From Fibrobacterota bacterium (GTDB lineage: Bacteria; Fibrobacterota; Chitinivibrionia; Chitinivibrionales; Chitinispirillaceae), in contig JAEZKC010000116.1 of assembly GCA_023436205.1 (NCBI GenBank), positions 1 through 64,000 on the forward strand: a stretch of 64,000 bases of DNA. Reading direction: 5' to 3'. The notes beneath the pieces are model-generated. The model was not told the origin of the DNA, made no database searches, and worked only from the letters and a program-made list of their open reading frames with translations. Made by a program: the position numbers and the translations under genes. Position 1 is the first letter of the stretch; the number at the start of each line of letters is the position of its first letter. Below, piece by piece: positions 35,535 through 43,356 of the stretch.

Positions 35535-37381
35535 GATCTTCCGTCCATTTTTACATTAGACAATCTGCGTATTTCCTCTTCTGCCCGATTGAAATTCCTG
35601 TCTTTTCTATCTGACCTATAAAGGTATTTGACATCAAACCAGCTATCGAGAGCAGTTCTCCTGTTTTCCTCGTTGGGATCCTGTTCGAAAAATTTGGTGT
35701 AGCACAGGGCAAGATAAAATGCCGCTCTTTTATCGAGTTCATAAGAATCGGAGTAATTAGCATTAGCAGTCCGGCACCGTTTCATAAGCTCCATGGCGTC
35801 TTTATATCTACCCCGTTCGTAATAAAAAAAACCCTTGGCAAAAAAGTATTCCTTATCGTTTATTTCACTTTCACTGAAGAAGCGATTCAAGTCACCTGTC
35901 CGTCTCAGAACCACCAGCGCTCTCATTCTAAGCAACTGCACTTCTGCATTCTGCTTCTGCTGAGGGCTAAGGTGATCATAGATTTTTAAACCCTGATCGT
36001 AATTGCCGCCACCCATTTCAGTTTTGTATAACTCAAGAATATCTTCATTGAAACGGCGGAGCTGGTCGATAAAGATATTAGGCCTCATCTCAACGAGTGA
36101 ATTGTCAATAGTATCCTGCAGAGTACCTGTTGTCTGAGAATCTGCTTGAGCAACAATGATTGTATCCACAATTGAATCTGGATTCTGCACAGATGAATCA
36201 TTTTCTGGACTGTTTACCGGAAGAGTATCTGACAAAGTACTCTGAGAGTCGGATAAAGCAGTTATGGTTTCATCTTGGGAACTGTCATAATGCGGGATGT
36301 CGGAGTGAGGGTCTTTCGAGTTGCCAGAGGTAGTTTCGGGAGAGTCTGTGAGATCTCCTGCTGAAGAATTCGCCACACTTACAAACTGTTCAAAAGAAAA
36401 CAGGTCTGGATTAATCCTGTAAAAACTGAACATATAAACAGAAACAAGAATAAGAACAGTTACTACAATCGATGAAAAAACAGGAAACCTCTTTTTTAAA
36501 TCTATTCGCCCCACAGTTGCATTGAGCAGATAATCGACAACATCCTGAGGCGCATGCCTGCTGAAGTGATTGTGGACCCGCTCGAGCCTTTCAAGAACTG
36601 ATTGCACACTATCGGGTCGCCGGTGAGGGTTACTTTTCATGCAATCTTGAACCAATCGCTTCAAATCTGAAGGAATTCTGATTTTGTAACGCCCCAACGG
36701 AACAAAGCTATTCCGCTTTCTGGCCCGTGAAAGGCTTTTGAGATTTTTCTGAGGGAAAGCATTAGCACCGCATATCATTTCATAAAGTATACAGCCCAGA
36801 GAATAGACATCAGAGGCTGTGGTGCAAATATCGCTTCCCAGCATTTCGGGAGAGCAATATCTAAGTAACTCAGGGACTTCGCTATCAGAACAGTGGTTCT
36901 GAGCTGTCCCTAACAGTTTTACTCCCCCCTCATCACAGAGCATCACCTTTGAGGGTTTCAGATTCAGATGCAGCAAAGGTTGTGAAGTTGATGACTTTTG
37001 CTGGTGAAGATAGGATAATGCCCGGCAGATAAGAATTGCAATCGCAGTACAGGACTCCAGGGGCAGGGCCCCCCGATTTTTAAGCACATCACTGAGCGGT
37101 TGCCCCCTTATCATCTCCATTTCCAGATATGGCATTCCTCTATACATCCCTGCGGAGAAAAGGCGTGCAAGACTTGGATGAGAAAGTTTGATGAGAATGG
37201 ATTTGTCCACCTGTAAAAGATCAGTCTTTGGCTTTAGAAGGAAAAGCTTGAGTAAACGATCGGATCCGGCCAGAAAGAGAGCTGCGGAATCATCCTGAGA
37301 CAAAAAAGAGTGGACTGTGCAGGAGCCAATCCTTGCGGGAAGTCCCTCGGGAAAAAGAGAATTCAAAAGGGGGCTGTTCAC
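35531..37381 (-). CDS. Membrane-bound protein kinase-fold protein, probable pseudokinase
   Basis: The 616-residue protein has a Hanks-type kinase fold (about 15-265), a membrane helix (about 299-319) and an extracytoplasmic C-terminal region (about 320-616) with a Ser/Asp/Thr-rich linker and TPR-like helices. Kinase features kept include a helix-F DVYSLGCILYEM motif, SPEML in place of APE, and R in NPHRRPD. Catalytic motifs are lost: HRDLKPxN is HLNLKPSK (138-145) with Asn for the catalytic Asp, and DFG is GTA (158-160). The glycine-rich loop is also degenerate. It starts at GTG with AGGTCAGG upstream. It heads the encapsulin operon. Confidence 0.85.
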   Translation of the reverse strand: MNSPLLNSLFPEGLPARIGSCTVHSFLSQDDSAALFLAGSDRLLKLFLLKPKTDLLQVDKSILIKLSHPSLARLFSAGMYRGMPYLEMEMIRGQPLSDVLKNRGALPLESCTAIAILICRALSYLHQQKSSTSQPLLHLNLKPSKVMLCDEGGVKLLGTAQNHCSDSEVPELLRYCSPEMLGSDICTTASDVYSLGCILYEMICGANAFPQKNLKSLSRARKRNSFVPLGRYKIRIPSDLKRLVQDCMKSNPHRRPDSVQSVLERLERVHNHFSRHAPQDVVDYLLNATVGRIDLKKRFPVFSSIVVTVLILVSVYMFSFYRINPDLFSFEQFVSVANSSAGDLTDSPETTSGNSKDPHSDIPHYDSSQDETITALSDSQSTLSDTLPVNSPENDSSVQNPDSIVDTIIVAQADSQTTGTLQDTIDNSLVEMRPNIFIDQLRRFNEDILELYKTEMGGGNYDQGLKIYDHLSPQQKQNAEVQLLRMRALVVLRRTGDLNRFFSESEINDKEYFFAKGFFYYERGRYKDAMELMKRCRTANANYSDSYELDKRAAFYLALCYTKFFEQDPNEENRRTALDSWFDVKYLYRSDRKDRNFNRAEEEIRRLSNVKMDGRS

Positions 37382-37649
37382 GCCTGACCTTTCCTTTCAG
37401 ATTACAGCTGCTTGTAGAATTGGAAAGTACTTGCAAACTCTGTACCGTTTTTCTTTAAATAGAAAGAATATTTCCCAATTTAAGAAAAGAACACAGAAGA
37501 GGTCGGCAATGTCGTAAAATCTCTTGTAAATAACACCGAATCTCAAAGAAAGGGGCAGGCACGTCTTTTGCTAATTACTTCACCACGGACCCTGAAATTC
37601 AAGTTTCAGCATTTCTCAGATTTTCGTAAATTTCGGAAAGGAACCAGTT

Positions 37650-38105
37650 ATGCTCTCCTATGGTTTGACTCGTGAGTTCCCCTTCTCTTTCGATACTGTA
37701 ATAGCTGAGCTCCCCAAGGAGCTCAAAAAGAAGGGATTCGAAATTTTATCCATCAGCCATATCGACCAGACTTTCAATGATCTTATGGATATCAATTTCA
37801 GACGTTACAGCATCTTCAGTGTCACAATCCTGCCGCTTGCATATAAAGCACTCATCCGAGAAGAGGATTTCGGAGTGGCTCTTCCCTGCAATATTGCGGT
37901 GTACGACAAAAATGGAGAAACCGTAATTACAGCCATCAAGCCCACGGCGTTCATGCATGTGATAGGAAATGAAAACCTGACTACTGGGGCAGCGGTTATC
38001 GAGAGAAAGCTGGAAGATGTACTCAAGGTATTCGAGCGCAAAAGGGCAAAGATTCAACGAAGCAGGGTACCGCAGAAAAACAGTTTCGAAAAAGCCGTAG
38101 CCTAA
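37650..38105 (+). CDS. DUF302 domain protein
   Basis: A 151-residue protein of the DUF302 family: a DUF302-type N-terminal beta-alpha unit (EFPFSFDTVIAELPKELKKKGFEIL), followed by LPLAYKALIREEDFGVALPCNIAVYDKNG, the usual P..A..AL......LPC.. signature with one Cys. The molecular role is unknown; DUF302 proteins occur with redox and metal genes. AAGGA lies upstream of the ATG. It converges with the lipoprotein gene 3 nt away and diverges from the pseudokinase operon. Confidence 0.88.
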   Translation: MLSYGLTREFPFSFDTVIAELPKELKKKGFEILSISHIDQTFNDLMDINFRRYSIFSVTILPLAYKALIREEDFGVALPCNIAVYDKNGETVITAIKPTAFMHVIGNENLTTGAAVIERKLEDVLKVFERKRAKIQRSRVPQKNSFEKAVA

Positions 38106-38108
38106 AGA

Positions 38109-38924
38109 TCAATCACATCGAGAAATCAGGTCCAGCGATGGAAGAACAACGCCACGGGGGGCACAATCAACAGCCCTCCCGTAAAAACGGTTCCCCTCAT
38201 CGGAATTGCCACTGCAAAAGCTATTTTCCGATAACAGTAACAAAACTGTATAGCGCCTGAACATTTCCGGAGAGTTGTCAAGATCTGAAATTGCAGCTTC
38301 CAAGTAGTATCGAGCGGCTGACAAATCTTTTCCTTCCTTGCTTACTTGAGCTTTCAGAAGGTGAATTTGAGAAAGTGAGGCATAGTCCTTTTTTTTGGTA
38401 TAATAGGATGCTGCCGCATCCAGTTTTTCGGGATTTTCCAGGGTGCCATTGAGAATGAAACCTACTTTGCAGGCTGCAGCATTATAAAAGTGAACACAAT
38501 CTTTGCCACGTAGTGTTTCTGCCTTGGCAAGCCAGGTATTAGCTTCCCCTGCCCGTGCAGACTTTGCAAAGCATAGTGAAAGGAAGACCGCAGCCCTGGC
38601 GGCAGAAACAGAATCTTTGTAATACAGCATTTCTTCATGTGCTTTGCCAAACCAGTTTGCTGCGCTATCAAGCTGTCCCAGTTCAAAAAAGACTCTTGCA
38701 GTATTGAATAAATATTGAGATGTTTTATGAATTTCATCTGATCTTCGGGCTGCCACATACCCTGTTCGGTACAGGTTCAAAGCTTTTAAAAAGTCGCCTT
38801 CCAGAAAACACCTGTAACCTCTCACGCCGTAAGTATCCCAATTCTGCGGCCCCCTTTTACGGGCATTCGGAGCACAACCGGCCAAAACAAGCATTGCCAA
38901 ACAAAAAACAAGGAGTGATCTCAT
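38109..38924 (-). CDS. TPR-repeat lipoprotein
   Basis: A 271-residue lipoprotein: signal peptide with lipobox LAGC (Cys16) followed by several degenerate tetratricopeptide repeats (FLKALNLYRTGYVAARRSDE, FELGQLDSAANWFGKAHEEM, CFAKSARAGEANTWLAKAE). TPR lipoproteins often scaffold outer-membrane assembly or transport complexes. It lies 14 nt after the MCE gene, so it is probably a component of this Mla-type lipid transport system, possibly its outer-membrane partner. Confidence 0.85.
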   Translation of the reverse strand: MRSLLVFCLAMLVLAGCAPNARKRGPQNWDTYGVRGYRCFLEGDFLKALNLYRTGYVAARRSDEIHKTSQYLFNTARVFFELGQLDSAANWFGKAHEEMLYYKDSVSAARAAVFLSLCFAKSARAGEANTWLAKAETLRGKDCVHFYNAAACKVGFILNGTLENPEKLDAAASYYTKKKDYASLSQIHLLKAQVSKEGKDLSAARYYLEAAISDLDNSPEMFRRYTVLLLLSENSFCSGNSDEGNRFYGRAVDCAPRGVVLPSLDLISRCD

Positions 38925-38938
38925 CTGTGCTAATCCCC

Positions 38939-39883
38939 TTAAGGCGTCTGATCGAGGAGCGGATCAGGTTGCTTTCCCATGGTTTGCCGCAGAAGCCAGT
39001 TTTTCTGAAGGGATCTCATCATAAGCTCCGCTTCACCAATATTGTCCTGCAGCCTGTCCATCAGTTCGGGAGCATCATCGGAAACGGTCTTAAGATTGGC
39101 AACTATGGCTTGTGTTTCCTCCAAGGATACTCTCAAAGTAGCGATTACTGTCATCAACGTATCAATCATTGTTTTCCCGCCATCACCTACGTTTTTCAAA
39201 GTCATTAACAAGGAATCTGTTTTGCGCACTGTACCACGAACCGCATAGGTTAACTGCTTTGCATTTTCAGTCAAGCCTGCTGTATTTGCCCCGATCTGTT
39301 TTGCATAAGTGTAAAGGGAATCATCAGTAAAAAGTTGACCGACGGTACCACGTCCCTCTTTAATGTCATTAATGAGACCGTCCACTTTTTTTAACGTGGC
39401 AGTTGCATTTTCAATAGTTTTAGACAGACTGGCTGCATTTACCGCGATTAAAGTGTCTCCATTTTTGATTCCGGGAGTACCTTCTTTAGCCAGACTGTCA
39501 CCCTTCAACTCTATTTCCCAATCACCAACAAATCCCTTCTGTTTCAATTCAGCCCTTGTCTTTTTATTTATAAGCTCATAGTAAGGCTCTCTTATCTGAA
39601 AAGATACACAGACCACGCGTTCTCTTACAAGCTCCACCTCTTTCACATGGCCGACACTGGTGCCGGAAATCGTAACCTGATTACCTTTTTTCAAACCTTG
39701 GCTGTTGTCATAGAAAACATAGAGTGTATACCATTTCCGAAATCCATCACTCTTAAGAACAGTATACACCAGAAGAACAGGAATTGTAAGAAGGGGGATA
39801 AGAATAAAAATTCCCACAAAGAAATTGCGATGCTTTCGAACAAACGGCTCAGCCGATACTACTGTACGTTTTTTGTGTTCCAT
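38939..39883 (-). CDS. mlaD: MCE/MlaD family lipid-transport protein
   Basis: A substrate-binding component of a phospholipid ABC transporter. The protein (314 residues from ATG 39883, where MEHKKR begins) has one membrane helix (about 20-42), then a single MCE domain (about 50-130, with FYDNSQGLKKGNQVTISGTSVGHVKEVEL), then a long helical coiled-coil tail (about 160-300) that would form a channel or needle. An upstream Met would add 55 basic residues inside the ATPase gene and is rejected. It overlaps the ATPase gene by 25 nt. Confidence 0.92.
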   Translation of the reverse strand: MEHKKRTVVSAEPFVRKHRNFFVGIFILIPLLTIPVLLVYTVLKSDGFRKWYTLYVFYDNSQGLKKGNQVTISGTSVGHVKEVELVRERVVCVSFQIREPYYELINKKTRAELKQKGFVGDWEIELKGDSLAKEGTPGIKNGDTLIAVNAASLSKTIENATATLKKVDGLINDIKEGRGTVGQLFTDDSLYTYAKQIGANTAGLTENAKQLTYAVRGTVRKTDSLLMTLKNVGDGGKTMIDTLMTVIATLRVSLEETQAIVANLKTVSDDAPELMDRLQDNIGEAELMMRSLQKNWLLRQTMGKQPDPLLDQTP

Positions 39884-40605
39884 AAACCTGTTTCTTTTCT
39901 GGGCTTTACCAGTTCCTTTGCGACTCTGAAATGATCGGCTGCCGTTTCGAGTAAACCATTGTTTAGCATAAGCCGCTTTGCATTCCATTCCGGCCAGGCA
40001 TTTAGTGCGTGGCTTATCATCACGATGCTCATATTTTCCCTTTTCCACCGGTTGTGAAGAACATCAATGATGCTCTGGGCGGTAAAAGGGTCAACCCCGC
40101 TTAAAGGCTCATCCAGAAGAAGCAACCGCGGTCTCTTCACAAGTGCACGAGCAAGCGCAACCGCTTTGAGTTGAGCGGCAGAAAGCACCTCCGGCAGGGC
40201 TTTATCAATCCCTGAAATATTGAGCTCCTCCATCTGCTCAAATACCCTATTCCTGATATCTGAATCGCTCTGGTCTGTACTGCTGCGAAGTGGAAGAGCA
40301 ATGTTATCAAAAACCGTATGGTTTGAAATGAGTGCATGAACCTGAAACACATACCCTACGGATCGACGCCTATGATATAAATCATACTTTGAGACCTGGG
40401 AGATATCCATATCATCCCACAAAACAGACCCACTCTGCGGAGTGAGAAGGGCGGCACAAATCTCAAGAAATGTACTTTTTCCACATCCGCTGCGGCCACC
40501 CACTATTGCCACATCTCCCGGGGCCACGGCTAGATTTACATTCTTCAAAACAGGAAAACTCCCGAAACGGAAGCTCACATCTCTCAATTCCAGTTTAGAG
40601 CACAT
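39859..40605 (-). CDS. mlaF: ABC transporter ATPase, MlaF-like
   Basis: The ATP-hydrolysing subunit of the lipid transporter. The 248-residue protein has Walker A GGRSGCGKST, the Q-loop VFQ, Walker B LLLLDEP and an H-loop ISHAL. The ABC signature is LSAAQ rather than LSGGQ, so it is degenerate. The ATG at 40605 is preferred to an upstream TTG; GGAT lies 5 nt before. It overlaps the permease gene by 11 nt. Confidence 0.92.
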   Translation of the reverse strand: MCSKLELRDVSFRFGSFPVLKNVNLAVAPGDVAIVGGRSGCGKSTFLEICAALLTPQSGSVLWDDMDISQVSKYDLYHRRRSVGYVFQVHALISNHTVFDNIALPLRSSTDQSDSDIRNRVFEQMEELNISGIDKALPEVLSAAQLKAVALARALVKRPRLLLLDEPLSGVDPFTAQSIIDVLHNRWKRENMSIVMISHALNAWPEWNAKRLMLNNGLLETAADHFRVAKELVKPRKETGLWNTKNVQ

Positions 40606-41395
40606 AATATCCAAGGCTCACTACCAGATTGATGATAATTGTGAGGAACATGGAAGTTACCACAGCCTGAATGGCAGAGTGAGGAACACCACGTATATTA
40701 CGCACGCCCAAACCATAATGGCAACTAACCAGTGCCACCACCAGCCCGAATGCAATGCTCTTTACAAGAGATACCAGCACATCTTTAAAGGACATTGCAG
40801 CAAGCACTTTACTCATAAATATACCGAATGGAACATCAACGGTGATCTTTGACACCATCAGTCCACCGATGATAGCTATCATATTGAAATAGACATTGAG
40901 ACAGATGATCGAACCCACAATTCCCACAAACGCCGGCAGAACCAGAAAATGAATAGGATCAACCCCCATTACCTCAAGCGCAGCCACTTCCTTGGACACA
41001 CGCATGGTACCAATATAAGTTGCCAGAGCAGCTCCGGAGCGCCCGATAACCACAAGCGATGTTATAAATGGTCCCAGTTCCCCCACTACCACTATCACCA
41101 GAATTCGACCAAAATACTCACTCACCCCCAGACGGGGCATATTGGTCATGGCCTGCAACACAATGGCACTTCCGCAAAGAAAAGCTATCACCCCAACAAG
41201 CCAAAACGCTTCCACTCCGGTATAAAGAATTTGTCGTGACATCTGGCTCATAAAGGAGGTGTAGGGAGCCCGACCGGGACGAAATGCGGCATACAGAGTA
41301 TCGTAGAGCAGGCCCGCCATACTGCCAAAGACCCTACCCGCTCCGATTGCTTTCACCCCCATACCCTCAATAAGCCTGGAAAAGCGAACTAGCAC
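40595..41395 (-). CDS. mlaE: MlaE-type ABC permease
   Basis: The membrane permease of the phospholipid transporter. The 266-residue protein has about five membrane helices and the family motif EVAALEVMGVDPIHFLVLPAF, with LGPFITSLVVIGRSGAALATYIGTM before it. It starts at GTG with GGAGGG upstream and overlaps the engB end by 7 nt, so the order is engB-mlaE-mlaF-mlaD-TPR lipoprotein in one unit. Confidence 0.95.
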   Translation of the reverse strand: MLVRFSRLIEGMGVKAIGAGRVFGSMAGLLYDTLYAAFRPGRAPYTSFMSQMSRQILYTGVEAFWLVGVIAFLCGSAIVLQAMTNMPRLGVSEYFGRILVIVVVGELGPFITSLVVIGRSGAALATYIGTMRVSKEVAALEVMGVDPIHFLVLPAFVGIVGSIICLNVYFNMIAIIGGLMVSKITVDVPFGIFMSKVLAAMSFKDVLVSLVKSIAFGLVVALVSCHYGLGVRNIRGVPHSAIQAVVTSMFLTIIINLVVSLGYYVL

Positions 41396-42012
41396 TTGCC
41401 CTCCATGCCATGTCGATTGCGCCAGTCATCAAAACGAGCCCAGAACTTCTCCCGCGATGAATGCTCCAGTGTGGAATAAACCAATGGTTCTTCTTCAAAA
41501 CCGAACAGCTTTCTGTAATCAGCTACGCTCTTCTGCTGCATGTTTCGGGACAGTTTATCCCCCTTGGTTAATACAGGGAGAATGGATATATTCAAACTCT
41601 GAAGCCACTGGGCTGCCTCCAAATCGGCACCGATACCCGGATGTCTGATATCCAAAAGCCAGATTATTCCAACCAGATTACTTCTTTTTGAACAATAATC
41701 TGCAATCAGCTTACTCCAGCGTTCCTTTTCCTCGATGGATGCCCTGGCATAGCCGTAACCGGGCAGATCAACCCAGTATAGCCCCTCCTCTAAGCGATAC
41801 AGGTTCGCAAGAGTTGTCTTACCTGGTTTTTTAGATGTGCGGGCAAGAGCACCGGAAGAGAGAACATGGTTAATAAAGGAAGACTTCCCTACATTTGATC
41901 GCCCCACAATCGCGTACTCTTCTCCTGAAGGTTTTGGAAGATCTCTGAAATGAGCCGCGGAAGCAACAAATGAGGCCGAAATTGATTTCTTGGCAATTTG
42001 TTTCTGATTCAT
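41389..42012 (-). CDS. engB: Ribosome biogenesis GTPase EngB/YsxC
   Basis: An essential-type GTPase in 50S subunit assembly. The 207-residue protein has G1 GRSNVGKSSF, G3 DLPGYG, G4 LTKGDKLS (NKxD replaced by TKGD as in the family) and YSTLEHSS near G5. No Shine-Dalgarno site is seen before the ATG: the minus-strand sequence just upstream is TTTTCTCCTT and a TATAAT box lies 11 nt away, so the mRNA may be leaderless. Confidence 0.95.
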   Translation of the reverse strand: MNQKQIAKKSISASFVASAAHFRDLPKPSGEEYAIVGRSNVGKSSFINHVLSSGALARTSKKPGKTTLANLYRLEEGLYWVDLPGYGYARASIEEKERWSKLIADYCSKRSNLVGIIWLLDIRHPGIGADLEAAQWLQSLNISILPVLTKGDKLSRNMQQKSVADYRKLFGFEEEPLVYSTLEHSSREKFWARFDDWRNRHGMEGKC

Positions 42013-42023
42013 AAGGAGAAAAT

Positions 42024-42053
42024 ATTATAATATGTAGTCATATAAAACTGCAA
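42024..42053 (-). promoter_or_regulatory. Promoter close to the engB start codon
   Basis: The minus strand has TTGCAG (42053-42048), an 18-nt spacer and a perfect TATAAT (42029-42024). The start would fall about 4-5 nt before the engB ATG, giving an almost leaderless transcript. Confidence 0.55.
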
Positions 42054-42084
42054 TCCATTCCGTTTTTATCTTTTGGGGAGCCGA

Positions 42085-43107
42085 ATGACCATTCAGGAAG
42101 CAATAAGAACCGTAGTGGCAGGTAACAGTCTCAGTCTCACCGAAGCATCGGATGCATTCACCGCCATTATGGAAGGGCTTGCCACCGATTCTCAGATTGC
42201 CGCTTTTATTGTAGCTTTGCGCATGAAGGGCGAAACGGTCGAGGAGATAACGGGTGCAGCTTCGGTCATGAGAGAGAAAGCAGTCCCCATCCACTCCGCA
42301 ATGCATGATAACCTGATCGACACCTGTGGAACAGGTGGTGACGGTTCAAATACATTCAACATCTCCACGGCAACCGCAATTGTGGCTGCAGCTGCAGGCG
42401 CCAGGGTCGCCAAACACGGCAACCGCTCCGTCTCAAGCAGAAGCGGAAGTGCAGACGTACTTGAAGCCCTGGGGGTTAATGTCAACCTCACCCCGGAGCA
42501 GATCACAGAATGCATAGATAAGGTGGGAATCGGGTTTCTCTTTGCCCCCATACTCCATAAAGCGATGAAACACGCCATGACCGCCCGAAAAGAGATCGGA
42601 GTACGCACAGTGTTCAATGTTCTTGGTCCATTGACCAACCCTGCATCCGCTCCCAATCAGCTTTTAGGTGTTTTTGCTCCCCACTTGACCGATGTAATGG
42701 CCAGGGTGCTCAAGAACCTGGGGACCCGCAGGGCGTTCGTGGTCCATGGCCATGATCCCATTGACGAGATTTCGCTCTGCAGCACAACACGGGTTTCGGA
42801 AATACACGATGGAGAGATAAAAACCTATGTTATTGAACCTGAACAATATGGTTTCAGCAAAGCTGATTCTCAAAGTATTGCCGGTGCCGACCCGACGTTC
42901 AATGCATCTCTGATACGGTCAATTTTTTCCGGCAAAAAAGGACCGGCACGGGATATCGTCACTTTAAATACGGCTTTCGCTTTGTGCGCTGCCTCCATAG
43001 TCAGAAATCCCGAGGAGGGAATAAAACTGGCCAATGAAGTAATTGACACCGGTGCAGCAAAAAGAAAGCTTGAAGAGCTGGTTGAGTTTACTACTAAGAT
43101 AAGCTGA
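42085..43107 (+). CDS. trpD: Anthranilate phosphoribosyltransferase TrpD
   Basis: Joins anthranilate and PRPP in tryptophan synthesis. The 340-residue protein has DTCGTGGDGSNTFN (PRPP loop), AKHGNRSVSSRSGSADVLE, and FLFAPILHKAMKHA with VFNVLGPLTNP. The length is normal. The ATG at 42085 has GGGGAG 4 nt upstream; an earlier Met would place this site inside the gene. No other trp gene is adjacent. Confidence 0.96.
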   Translation: MTIQEAIRTVVAGNSLSLTEASDAFTAIMEGLATDSQIAAFIVALRMKGETVEEITGAASVMREKAVPIHSAMHDNLIDTCGTGGDGSNTFNISTATAIVAAAAGARVAKHGNRSVSSRSGSADVLEALGVNVNLTPEQITECIDKVGIGFLFAPILHKAMKHAMTARKEIGVRTVFNVLGPLTNPASAPNQLLGVFAPHLTDVMARVLKNLGTRRAFVVHGHDPIDEISLCSTTRVSEIHDGEIKTYVIEPEQYGFSKADSQSIAGADPTFNASLIRSIFSGKKGPARDIVTLNTAFALCAASIVRNPEEGIKLANEVIDTGAAKRKLEELVEFTTKIS

Positions 43108-43293
43108 GCTTTAACAACTTGCCAATATCATGTAAAACGCAGGTTGCACGAATGCCATTCAAATGTTCCATCAATGTTATCAAGGTTTTCAACAGGGATA
43201 TGGTAAGTATCAGTTATACTGGTATTTGCCAGGAATTAACACCTGAAAGACTTTGGAGGCCGGCTTTGGTCCCAAAATTCCAGAAAACTGACA

Positions 43294-43322
43294 ATCTGCC
43301 CAATCCCAAAGGATGGGCAGAT
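43294..43322. terminator. Hairpin between convergent trpD and malQ
   Basis: A 12-bp stem with one bulged A (ATCTGCCC-A-ATCC/GGAT-GGGCAGAT) and a 4-nt loop, in the 249-nt gap between trpD and malQ. No T-tract follows on either strand. Like the one after transketolase, it may be a bidirectional barrier. The rest of the gap shows nothing I can identify. Confidence 0.45.
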
Positions 43323-43356
43323 CATTAAGGAAAAACTAAAACTGAACGAAGGAAAG

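Noticed and set aside
37382..37649. Intergenic gap between the pseudokinase and DUF302 genes, checked for RNA genes or riboswitches
   Set aside because: No convincing structure, only A/T-rich runs; promoters for the two divergent genes are likely but not clear enough to mark.
38939..40048. Longer MCE protein starting at 40048
   Set aside because: The extra 55 N-terminal residues are basic, lie inside the ATPase gene and lack a ribosome site; ATG 39883 fits the family.
43119..43328. Open frame of 69 codons on the plus strand after trpD
   Set aside because: No ribosome site, no family-like pattern, and it contains the hairpin arm at 43294-43322; it looks like a chance frame.
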